This document shows positions 1 through 8,766 of a stretch of DNA of 23,820 nucleotides, in pieces. Position 1 is the stretch's first letter, and every line of letters begins with the position of its first letter. This DNA comes from Heterostelium multicystogenum. Its lineage: Eukaryota > Evosea > Eumycetozoa > Acytosteliales > Acytosteliaceae. The stretch spans positions 1 through 23,820 of the forward strand of contig RCNN01000543.1 in NCBI GenBank assembly GCA_003667245.1, read 5' to 3'. Under the pieces are notes generated by a model. It was not told the DNA's origin. It worked only from the letters and a program-made list of their open reading frames with translations, and ran no database searches. The translations under genes and the position numbers were made by a program.

Positions 1-393
1 TTTTTTTTTTTTTTTTGAAGCTCAAAAATAATAATATTTTTTTTCTTTTCCAAACCGTACAAATTTGTGTGAGATTTGAAAGGTTGAACTGACTGACTGA
101 ACCAAAAATAAACTAACTACACTTGTTGCAGTGTTTTTTAATTAATCCATTTGTTTAAATATAATACAAACAAAACAAAAAACAAAAAAAAGAAAAGAAA
201 AAAACAATGATTATTGTTAGAATTTGAATGAATAGAAATAACAGGTTTATCTCTTTTAAAGTGGAGTGAGTGGAGTTGAGTAGATGGCATTAAAGTCGAA
301 ATTATCTTTTACATGTAATAAAGCAAAAGCAAAGTTATTAGATGTTTAATTAATGATTTGATAATGACGGTGATAATGTTGTTTGTTGGAAAT
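1..393. other. AT-rich 3' flank of the Mis12-like gene
   Basis: The window opens with a run of 16 T. The rest is AT-rich with scattered A-runs, and I see no coding signal. It lies downstream of the minus-strand gene ending at 394 and probably holds its 3' untranslated region. Confidence 0.5.
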
Positions 394-1479
394 TTACAGG
401 GTTCTGGATGGTTGATATTTCTTTGGTTTCTTTTCTACTTCTGATTTGTCTCGGATGAATTCATTGATCGTTAGATTGTTGATATTAGTTTCCAGGTTGG
501 GGAATTGTTGTTGCTTAAATTACTCAGAGATGCATTGTCGACATTTATATGGTTTTCAGCCAATCGTTTCTTGATCAAATTGAAACTATAGCTTAAATCT
601 CTTCTCTTGTGATTGATATTATTAAAAGTAGGTATTATTTCTTTTTCTAAATGTAATAATATTAGTAGTAGTAGTATGGTTAATAAGTGTATTATTACAA
701 GTATTTCTATATTGCTGTAAATAGTTACCAATTGTATTTGTGAAACATTTAAAGTATTATCCAGGACTTGAGCAATTCCAACTCTGACTGTAACAATTTA
801 CTTTTCTTCAGCTTTTCGTTGCTGTCCTGCTGTACTTTGGTTATCTTCAATTTCAAATCTTCCATTTGTCGATCTAATGATTGGTGGTCTGTATTGGCGG
901 TGCTTGACGGTGACATATTTACAGATTTATGCAGATGATTGTCCAGTATTTGCTCGTGTGGCAATGCCAGATCATCTGGGATTTTGAAGGTGTTGCTCAA
1001 CAAGAAAAGCTCAAACTTGTCCAAGTTCTTTTTGAAGCTTTCATCCAGTAGCTTCCATGCTTTATTCGCTCCCTTTATTTGATGAGAATCATCTTTGATT
1101 AGTTAACTAAGACTCTAATGTTGGCTTGATGTTTGTATCATACATTGGAATATTAGTTCGAGTGTGTTGCATCCGGTGTAAGATGAGTCTGTAAGCAATG
1201 CTCAATGTAGTCGGCAGCATCAATTGCAATGATTTCAAAGACTGCTTCATTAACATCATCGATGAATGCCAGAGGGTGCCAAGTGAAGAACTCCTGCTCT
1301 CTCTTGAATCCCGTCAATATATCAGTTGTAGACTCTTGGCTGCTTCTCGTTGATAAGTTGTCTTCCTCTGCATCACCATTATTATTATTATTACTGCTAT
1401 TATTAATTCCATTGTTAACTTCTACAATCGACATTGAGTCATCATTGAGTGACTTTTGATCAGATGTAATTGACTCCAT
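394..1479 (-). CDS. mis12: Mis12/Mtw1-like kinetochore protein (frame interrupted)
   Basis: Probable Mis12 subunit of the MIND complex, which links centromeric chromatin to the Ndc80 microtubule-binding complex. Exon 1 starts at ATG 1479 with an acidic, Ser/Asn-rich leader and then the family's N-terminal helix (EFFTWHPLAFIDDVNEAV). Exon 2, from about 1092, carries the hallmark LDKFELFLLSNTFKIPDD followed by a coiled coil. Exon 3, from about 646, ends in a lysine-rich tail (EKKPKKYQPSRTL, stop at 396-394). Introns appear at about 1143-1093 (GTATGA donor) and 728-647 (GTAACT donor). As written, exon 1 stops at 1153 and exon 2 at 749, before their donors. A neighbouring frame stays open to each donor, and a third break sits at the G4 run 499-502. 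These look like single-base errors, though a pseudogene is possible. The family call rests on motif recall, not alignment. Confidence 0.62.
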
Positions 1480-1602
1480 TGTATCGCAAACATATAAATA
1501 ACTATAAATTCAATACTATTAAACTACAATATATAAAATACATTATAATGATCTTTATCTTTCTCCATATGTCAATCATTCATTTTAAAAAATTTAAAAA
1601 AA

Positions 1603-1627
1603 GGCGCGCTTTTGGTTTTGATCAAAA
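1603..1627. promoter_or_regulatory. GC box and palindrome upstream of the Mis12-like gene
   Basis: GGCGCGC (1603-1609) is a rare GC-only block in a very AT-rich spacer, about 125 bp upstream of the Mis12-like start. It is followed by the perfect 12-bp palindrome TTTTGATCAAAA (1616-1627). The position suits a promoter element of the kinetochore gene; a cell-cycle (E2F-like) role is only a guess, and the sequence is not an exact E2F consensus. Confidence 0.25.
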
Positions 1628-1710
1628 TCACTGTGAAGTTTTCACTACATATTGTCCACCAGTGTTGTTAGGGTTCTTTATTTGATAAATTATAAATATA
1701 TATTAATATC

Positions 1711-2885
1711 TTAAATGATGCCTGTCCACTCACTATCTTCGGGTAAATTCAAATTGGTAACTGGTGAAGTTGATACCACTTTGAGAGTGTTGAGGTCGAG
1801 AGTTGTGAATGTGTATTCGTTCTTTTGAAGAGAAGTCACAAAAGTGACGTAGTCGCCTTGAGTTGCAACTGGACTAATGTTTACATTGGTGGCGAAATTA
1901 CTTGGAACTTCGAGGAATTGGCTGTAGGTTTGGGTCTCAAGATCAATGGTGTAGAATTTGAAAAAGGGCCCCAGAATTGGGTATCTATAAGGATTGGTCT
2001 ACCTCCTCCAAATACAATCTCTGGAATTCTAAGATCAGTCCTTTAAAGAAATATTCACCTACAACCTTTTTTGACAGCAAGTTATAGATAGTCAAGTGTG
2101 CTCCAGTTTTATCTGAGAAGTAGAGAATATAGTAGTTTCCAGTCGACTTATCATAGGCACCCTGTGGATAAGCAACTGAAATATCAATCTCACCATTTAG
2201 AGTCATTTTTCTCTTCATTGTAAGAATCATTATTTGGTATTAGTGGATTGGAAGAATTTTAGTATCAGCTGGATGATAATACATACGAGAATTTGTCGTT
2301 GAAACTATAGAGGCATAGTGTTAAATTTGATTGAGTAGAAAATGGGACAGTTCCCACAATAGCAGCAATGTTATGAACTGGATCATAGCATATGGTTGTA
2401 CAACAATCTGGCATTCACATACACCATTTATCGATTGCAAAGGAGTGATTTTGTTTTCCTAGAAAGAAAGAAGAAAATGTAGAAGTCAGACTTATTTAAA
2501 TTTCTATAGTAATAAACAATTTGAGTGTCTTACTTACAGTGACAGAGTACTCAACGATTTGATCATCGTTATTTTCATTTATGGCCATGAATCTAATTGA
2601 CATTTCAGTGCTATTGGAGGACAAGAATCCTTCAATAAAATATGAGTTGTCTGGCATTTCAACAGTTACTATCCTTTGTCCTGTAGTCGAGTTGATAGAA
2701 ATAAATTTGGATAGTTCGGATACAATGAAAAATTGCGATGGTACATTATTAATATTGGCTTGGCAAAATTCCTAAGAAAATCAAACATTAACAAATCACT
2801 ATTCTACCATTGTTATAAACGATACAAGCCAAATACATACACACAATATTAATAGTGATATAAATAGACTAATAGTTTTATACAT
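1711..2885 (-). CDS. Secreted protein with signal peptide and propeller-like repeats (several frame breaks)
   Basis: Unidentified, probably secreted or cell-surface. Exon 1 (2885-2826) is almost exactly a signal peptide: MYKTI followed by a hydrophobic stretch ending CVCIWL. Intron 1 is 2825-2772 and exon 2 is 2771-2538, beginning EFCQANINNVPSQFFIV. Intron 2 (donor GTAAGT) is 2537-2459, and exon 3 runs to TAA at 1713-1711. The ectodomain is rich in Thr/Ser/Asn with several N-glycosylation sequons. It repeats a pattern of paired strands with Asp-rich turns (YDPVHNIAAIVGTV, AYDKSTGNYYILYF, FFKFYTIDLETQTY, YVTFVTSLQKNEYTF), suggesting beta-propeller-like blades. Exon 3 changes frame at least four times (near 2380, 2225-2275, 2043 and 1965); the last two are repaired by one extra A and one extra T in short runs. 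Mature length would be about 330 residues. Degeneration to a pseudogene is the alternative to sequence error. Confidence 0.6.
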
Positions 2886-3498
2886 TTTATTTATTAGTTA
2901 TATTTCGTTTGATAATAATACCAATTTCAAGTTTTAAGAGTTAAACAAAAAAAAGGTAAAAAACAATTGATATTTTAAGATATTTATATTCATCCTTAGA
3001 AACTCTAATAATATCTTAGAGTTCAGAGAAATTTAAAAAGGAAGAGATAATCAATAGACACCATATCTATCTATTGTAATAATAATATCCTAGGATAATT
3101 ATATAATTCTATATTGATATATTTTCGTCTTTTATAGTTATAGTGTTGGGATCTCAAAGAAATCCTGTCTAAATCATAAAAATGTCAAATTCAGAGCGAT
3201 GAATAATATCTGACACTTAAAAATTTATAGGATTTTTTAAAACTAATTATAAAATATGATGGTTAGTTATTTCATTCCTAATCGATAACAAATAAGAAGT
3301 TAAATATTTGTGATATTATTTCAAATTATCTTTTAAGGTCACCAATTACCAAATCAATATAATTATTAACTGTCATTTTGATCAATGAGCTAAAACCATT
3401 CTATCAAATAATTGTCATTAAGAAAAAGTACAATACTTATTAAAGGACAATTCATAAATTTCATATGATCATACACATTTTGCATGGAATTCCATTTT

Positions 3499-3517
3499 AT
3501 TACTATTGTTATTGTTA

Positions 3518-3552
<35 letters not shown>

Positions 3553-3553
3553 G
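3499..3553. repeat. (ATT/GTT)n microsatellite
   Basis: About 18 trinucleotide units, first GTT/ATT alternating and then pure ATT, in noncoding DNA. Runs of this type are typical of dictyostelid intergenic DNA. Confidence 0.85.
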
Positions 3554-3618
3554 CTTTCACTGATATTAATAAATCTGTTGAAGATAGGAGTTTGATCTTC
3601 AAAACAGGTGAAAGTTGA

Positions 3619-3650
3619 AATATTCGAAAATAAATTTATTGTCGAATATT
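3619..3650. repeat. 32-bp near-perfect palindrome
   Basis: Arms AATATTCGA (3619-3627) and TCGAATATT (3642-3650) enclose the 12-bp palindrome AATAAATTTATT (3629-3640). Across the full 32 bp only one base pair mismatches. It lies about 220 bp upstream of the U1-70K start and could form a cruciform or bind a dimeric protein. Confidence 0.8.
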
Positions 3651-3870
3651 CAAAAATTATTTTTAAAAAAAAAACTCAAATCAAAACGTATCATTTTATA
3701 TTATCATTATTAGTATTATTATTATTATTAATATTTTGTTTGTTTTCTAAATAGATATTAATTTTATATTTTGAGAAAGAGAGATATTATTATTACATAT
3801 TGATTCGTTTCAAAAAGATTAGTCATAAGTAACGAGCAGTATAGATTGAGCTCAGTAGTTGATTGTAAAG

Positions 3871-5224
3871 ATGGCATCGTTTTTACCACCTAATTTATTG
3901 TTGATGTTTGTGGCTAGACCACCGTTGGAATATAAGCCACCAGTCCCCAAACCACAATTACCAAACTACACTGGTTTGGCAGCATTCAAGAACTCATTCA
4001 GTACCGAGCCTCCACCTCCACCTACAGTTAAAGTAGAGTCACGTGAGAAAATCAAACAGAGAAAAATCGAACAAAGAATACAACAGAATACAGAAAAGAA
4101 TCAAAAAGCATTAAAGCTATGTAGGTATCCTACAATACCAATCGATATTGTTATTATTTCCTTACTTACGGTTAAACTTGCTATTTTATTAGGGGATCCA
4201 CACTCAAATACCAAATCAACAGGTGATCCATATAAAACATTGTTTGTCGGTAGAATCAGCTACAAAACATCAGAGTCGAAACTAAAGAATGAATTCTCGC
4301 AATATGGTCCAATCAAAAAGATTAGATTGGTTGTTGATCCTACCACAGGCAAACCTAAGGGATATGCTTTTATAGAGTTTGAAAAAGAGAGAGATATGAA
4401 AAGTAAATCAATCAATTCAAAATATCGACATGTTAGATGTTGTTTATTAACAGCTTCCTCCTTCTATTTACTACACTACTATAGTCGCATATAAACAAGC
4501 TGATGGTCAAAAGATAGACGATAGAAGAGTTTTGGTTGATATTGAAAGAGGTAGAGTTATAAAGAATTGGAAGCCAAGAAAGTTTGGTGGTGGACTCGGT
4601 AATACAAGAGCTGGTGGTGCCGATGTCAACCAAACTTTCTCTGGTAGAGAAATGTCCGAACAGAGAGAAGCAGAAAAGAGAAGAGAAGAGCAAGAAAAGC
4701 TGAATCAAAGACAAAGAGGAAGCAGTTCCGGCGGACCTGACAGAAATGGTAGTGGTGGTAGTGCTTACAGAGACAGAAAACCATACGACAGACCAAGAGG
4801 ATACGATAGACGTGACGATAGACGTGATGACAGACGTGACGATAGACGTGACGACAGAGATAAGGATAGAGATAGACGTGGTGACAGACGTGACGATAGA
4901 GATAGAGATAGAGACAGAGAAAAGACAGAGGTGGTGACCGATACCGTAGTGGTGATGGTTACCGTGACAGAGATAGAGACAGAGGAGATGACAGATACCG
5001 TAGTGGTGATAGTTACCGTGACAGAGATCACAGAAGAGACGACAGAGACAGCAGTCGATCATCTCGTGGCGATGACAGAGATCAAAGAAGAGACTATAAT
5101 TCCAAACAACAGCATGAACAATGGTGGTATGCCAATGAACATGGGAGGAATGGGTATGAACAACAATAGTGGAAATATGATTGGTGTTGGTCGCGAAAGA
5201 GAAAGAGACAGAGACAATTATTAG
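3871..5224 (+). CDS. snrnp70: U1 small nuclear ribonucleoprotein 70 kDa
   Basis: U1-70K binds stem-loop I of U1 snRNA and helps recognise 5' splice sites in the nucleus. The start at 3871 gives [18 protein letters not shown], the family's N-terminus, followed by the basic helix. Introns are 4121-4192 and 4403-4484. Splicing the first restores KALKLWDPHS, the conserved WDPH element. The RRM has RNP2 LFVGRI and RNP1 KGYAFIEF, and the ERDM and [12 protein letters not shown] blocks follow, then the [15 protein letters not shown] segment. The tail is an Arg/Asp repeat domain (RRDDRRDD) ending in Asn/Met/Gly-rich sequence and [10 protein letters not shown]. As written the length is 399 residues. 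Between 4924 and 5106 the annotated frame turns into V/T/E repeats, while the neighbouring frame there gives RYRSGD/YRDRDR repeats. A compensating pair of one-base shifts (A4 at 4920-4923, A3 at 5104-5106) explains this. Confidence 0.95.
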
Positions 5225-5896
5225 ACAACAAGAATAATAACAAACAAAGAATCAAACAAGCAAAGTAGTAGAGGTACGTAACCATCCGGTGAGTGTTCCA
5301 TTATACAAAACAACAACAATGCTATAGTATACTGTATTTAAATCAAACAAAAATTATATACATAAGGTAAGGTGTAAACAAAATAATCTACCCAAAAAGA
5401 TCCTTTATCTGAAAAGGTAAACTTTGTAGGTATATCTAAATAAGTATAAGTTATTAATGTGACTACCATTTACAATTTATCTATATAATTGCTATTTATA
5501 TTTATATGCCCTCCCTATACAATCTAAAACTTATTAAATAGACTTTAATGACCTTAGGTAACCAAACAAAAACAAACACTTTGTAGTACTCTACTTCGAC
5601 ACTGTTGAGTCCACATGTTCTTGCACTCTATTTATTATTATTATTATTGATTTTTATTGTTATGTTTCGCTTCTTAATATAAATGATAGTTCGAATTTGT
5701 TAGAAAATAAATATGTAATGTATCTAAAGGTTGGTATAAAACATGAAACTATGATGTTAATGATGGTAAAGTATATCATATGATATATTGTGATTTGTAA
5801 GTAAAGTCAAACATTTTATAGTTATTTGAGTAGGTATGATATTTATTATTTTAATATGAATTTGATCTAATGGCTTTGTACAAACTACCTATCTAT
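5225..5896. other. Convergent intergenic region (3' ends of U1-70K and USP)
   Basis: Tail-to-tail spacer of about 670 bp. It has several AATAAA-like signals and an ATT run at 5631-5650. I see no gene. Confidence 0.55.
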
Positions 5897-6669
5897 CTAT
5901 TTAAAAACTAAAAACAGGACATTTGGAATGTCTTTAAATTTAATATATTATTATTAGCATATTTGATTAGTATTTACTATGTAAATGCATTACAGGTTTG
6001 GTTTTTTTTTACCTGAAGATTATTTACTTACTTTATTACATATTCATATACATCGGAATGTCCATCGAAAATTCTGTGAAATCTTCTTTTATGATCATCG
6101 TCATGACCAACAATAATCATATCAGCTTTATTCTTCTCGGCAGCATCACATATTGCTTGTTTTAAATCGTGCGAGGTCTCTTGTACTATTGCATCGAATG
6201 GGATCTAGATATTAAATGGTGAGAAAACCAACAATTACTTATAATTCAACTCAATTGATAGTGGTACTTACTTTATTTGCCTCTAAATCTTTAACGAATT
6301 CCTCAACTCCTTTAACTGTAATCTCTCTTCTCTCAGCTAAATAAGGATCAAGTTTCTATTGTAAATACAATTGATAAAATATGAATTATTATTGTTAAGT
6401 ATTAGTAAAAAGGATTAAGTATCGATCATGAATGATATCGATAATTACTTCTATCTTCATTTTATCAACAATATTTAAAAGGATGATATGGGTATTTTCT
6501 CAGTTCGTCCGTCATAGCCTGTGCATGAGCCCTATTTAATTATTTTAACAAATATCATTTAGTTTTAAATTCCATTGGTAAACATATTTTTCTAAATATA
6601 TACTTACCAGCTGTATGCCCTATAACTAACATCTGAACCATCCAAACAAACTAAATATTTATAAACCAT
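5897..6669 (-). CDS. Universal stress protein (USP/UspA fold), single domain
   Basis: Small cytosolic alpha/beta protein of the universal stress family; its client process is unknown. Five exons: 6669-6608, 6531-6449, 6355-6272, 6204-6032 and 5931 to about 5897, all with GT-AG introns. Strand 1 reads MVYKYLVCLDGSD, then SWAHAQAMTDELRKY and the strand IILLNIVDKM. The second half has AICDAAEKNKADMIIVG, the typical USP core, and the end reads HSKCPV. Estimated length is 143 residues, normal for one domain. The usual ATP-binding loop G-2X-G-9X-G-S/T is not present after MIIVG (it reads GHDDDHKRRFHRIFDG), so it may not bind ATP as UspFG-type proteins do. One extra C in exon 2 (CCC near 6490) and one extra T in the last exon (near 5911) break the frame. 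The last exon stops at 5901 as written, or at 5897 if repaired. Confidence 0.85.
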
Positions 6670-7570
6670 GGTTTTATTATATTATTTCTATGTATATATA
6701 TATATATATATATATAATTTTAGTCAATTATTTCTTTATATGTAAAGTGTAAAGTAAAACTAGAATAGTTATTAATTAATTTTATTAATAATCAGTCAGA
6801 AATATTAAAATTGATATTTTTAAATTAAGATTCAAACTAAAAAGTAACAAATAAAATTGTAAAATAAATTGAATTTTAATTAAAATATTTCTTATTATAA
6901 ATATTATTCATTCAATAAATAATAATGTAATTATTGCTTGTAATTTTATGTAAAACAGAATACAACAATTTGAGACAAAAAAAAGGATCTGCAAATTTTG
7001 GAATTCAAATAAAACATATGGTCCCTTTTTTTGTCTATAAATGGTAATATTTTGGTGTATGTATAGAAAACAAAACCACCACAACCTATGTGGTATGAAC
7101 TATTCTCGAGACTAGTTGGTGTTGTTGTTACTGTGGTCTCACTTATCGATGAATCTTTGCTCCATCTAGATTGCTCAAATACCCTTATATATAAGAAGGT
7201 TTTATAACTCAAAGAAGAAGTTTGGTTACTTTGTTGGATTCAAATAATGTTAACATTATAGCAATCTGGTTTGATAGTTTGTTTCAATAACAAATCAACT
7301 ACTTATGATTGAACATGTAAATGAGCAGGAATATGATAAATAAACTAGTATACTATAGATGTATATGTATATTTACAATTAAATAATACCACGTATTTAA
7401 TGAATAACTATAGGATTATAGGATATGGTTGGATTGGATCGTAATCATGGGATGGTATATGATTATGGCTTAATAATATTATGTTGATAGAATCTGGCCA
7501 AATATTATAATGTTCTCTAGTGTTTCTTTCTTTCTTTCTTTCTTTAAATATTGAGTATGATAACTGTTGT
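6670..7570. other. Intergenic region upstream of USP and downstream of copZ
   Basis: Contains the (TA)12 repeat, the likely USP promoter and a CTTT repeat (7524-7545). An 88-codon minus-strand open frame (7212-6946) has no good ATG start and no recognisable domain, so I leave it unannotated. Confidence 0.5.
6693..6716. repeat. (TA)12 microsatellite
   Basis: 24 bp of pure TA repeat, 24 bp upstream of the USP start codon, in its presumed 5' untranslated or core promoter region. Confidence 0.9.
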
Positions 7571-8278
7571 TTATCTACCCTTTGTAAAATATGAGAATCT
7601 CTCTTTAGCAAGTTCAATCGCATTGTTCAAGTCGGTAACACCTTGGTCTGCTAATGGTGTTCTTGAAACTATAGTTTCTTCGTCCACTTCAAAAACAATT
7701 CTATAGGACAATAATAATAATTTAATAATGATATTTATATTAGTACCACATGAGTATGAAGGTTAAAACATTAGATTGAATAAATACCCATCACTTATAA
7801 TTTCATCTAAATATAATCTTAGTACCCAATAGTTCTCCAAAATACCTTTCTTTGTGATGACAGACGAGTCCTCAGTGGAGCAAATTCTGCGCATTAGACT
7901 AGTCAGCACATTTAGTACATCAAGCAATACCAGCTCGTTTACATTTTTGAGTCCAACAATAAAGATCTCCAACTCCCCAGCTTTACCACCAACCACAATA
8001 AACTGATCTATAATCTCCAACTCACCTACAATAAACATTAGCAGCGTTAGAACCAAACAAAACCTAGCAAGTTAAAAAAGTCAAATCAAAGTCAAAGAAG
8101 ACCTACTATTTGTTACTTTGTTCTTTTCATGTATCTTTGATTCAAATGCTCTTCTATCCTTTTCAGTTTTGAACTCCTCTATATTTGTTTGATCGTAAAA
8201 TGCACTATGTATTCTCTTTCCATTACTATCCAAAATAATTACTGCTTTGATTTGACAAATCAAGTCTAAATCATTCAT
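7571..8278 (-). CDS. copZ: Coatomer subunit zeta (COPI)
   Basis: Small longin-fold subunit of the COPI coat, partner of gamma-COP in the F-subcomplex that coats Golgi-to-ER and intra-Golgi vesicles. Exons are 8278-8107, 8025-7788 and 7700-7571; the introns (81 and 87 nt) have GTAGGT and GTATTT donors. The exons join without a break into 540 nt, 179 residues, the usual zeta length. Recognisable blocks are IKAVIILDSNGKRIHSAFYD near the N-terminus, then DRRAFESKIHEKN, ELEIIDQFIVVGG, LEIFIVGLKNVNELVLLDVL, the helix ending ILENYWVLRLYLDEIISDG, and the C-terminal strand IVFEVDEETIVSRT. It is the one multi-exon gene here with no frame problem, which argues that the locus is functional. Another longin-domain adaptor sigma subunit is the only realistic alternative, and the DEIISDG block favours zeta. 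Confidence 0.93.
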
Positions 8279-8636
8279 TTTTCAATCAATCTATCTATCT
8301 ATTTACAATATAAATTCTATAAACTACTACTATTATTATATATCTATCTAAAGAGTGAGTGCTTATTGATTTAATAAATTGTTCAACTAACTCTGTTAAT
8401 CAATCCGACAACAAATAAAGCAATCAAAGAAAGATGAACATCAAATCATATCATAATCAACCATAACAAAGCCCAATTTAAAAATTAAAAATAGTAAAAA
8501 TAAATTAAATTTGGTTTGTTCAGGCAAGTCAGATTACACACCTCTATGTGTCTGACTCAGCAAATTCATTCTTTCATTCTGTAATAATTATTTATACTTT
8601 ATATTCTATACGATTATATTGTAATTATAATTATGT
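8279..8636. other. copZ upstream region with a small hairpin
   Basis: The copZ promoter should lie here. It includes TCTATCTA repeats next to the start and an imperfect hairpin at 8527-8557: a 7-bp outer stem (AGTCAGA/TCTGACT), a 3-nt bulge, a 4-bp inner stem (CACA/TGTG) and a 6-nt loop. No gene is seen. Confidence 0.45.
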
Positions 8637-8766
8637 GAATGATAGATAATATGGCTCACATACATAGTGCACTCTATCAGTGGAATAGAATTTAATTAAT
8701 TAATTAATTTAATGGCTTTAAACCTATAATAGTTTGACTTGGTGTGAGCCATATTATCTATCATTC
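8637..8766. mobile_element. 130-bp MITE-like element with 24-bp terminal inverted repeats
   Basis: The left arm 8637-8660 (begins GAATGATAGATAATATGG) is an exact reverse complement of the right arm 8743-8766 over all 24 positions. The interior is 82 bp, includes (TAAT)n at about 8692-8711 and has no coding capacity. No obvious target-site duplication flanks it. A degraded copy of the right arm's outer part recurs at about 8805-8822 (ATTATCTATCATTTCTAA). Size and structure fit a miniature inverted-repeat transposable element; a hairpin RNA gene is an alternative, since the transcript would fold into a 24-bp stem. Confidence 0.65.

Larger units (their letters stand above)
2886..3870. other. Divergent intergenic region between the secreted-protein gene and U1-70K
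   Basis: 985 bp separate two divergent start codons, so both promoters should lie here. It contains an ATT/GTT microsatellite (about 3499-3553), a 32-bp near-palindrome (3619-3650), a second ATT-rich stretch (3703-3735) and A/T runs. No open frame looks coding. Confidence 0.6.

Noticed and set aside
1229..1459. Plus-strand 76-codon frame with a poly-Leu stretch
   Set aside because: Antisense to the Asn repeat of the Mis12-like exon 1.
4746..5031. Other overlapping frames on both strands in the U1-70K tail
   Set aside because: Shadows of the same RD repeats, except that part of one alternate plus frame is the likely true frame over 4924-5106, as reported.
4433..5062. 209-codon minus-strand frame rich in Cys/His and Ser/Ile
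   Set aside because: It is antisense to the U1-70K repeat tail; repetitive GAC/AGA codons produce open antisense frames.
6946..7212. 88-codon minus-strand open frame
   Set aside because: No proper ATG at its start, no recognisable domain, phenylalanine-rich end from T-runs; could not be supported as a gene.
8500..8600. Dictyostelid Class I small RNA gene
   Set aside because: The hairpin at 8527-8557 is followed by CAGCAA, but the characteristic CCTTACAGCAA motif and an upstream DUSE-like CCCATAA box are missing.
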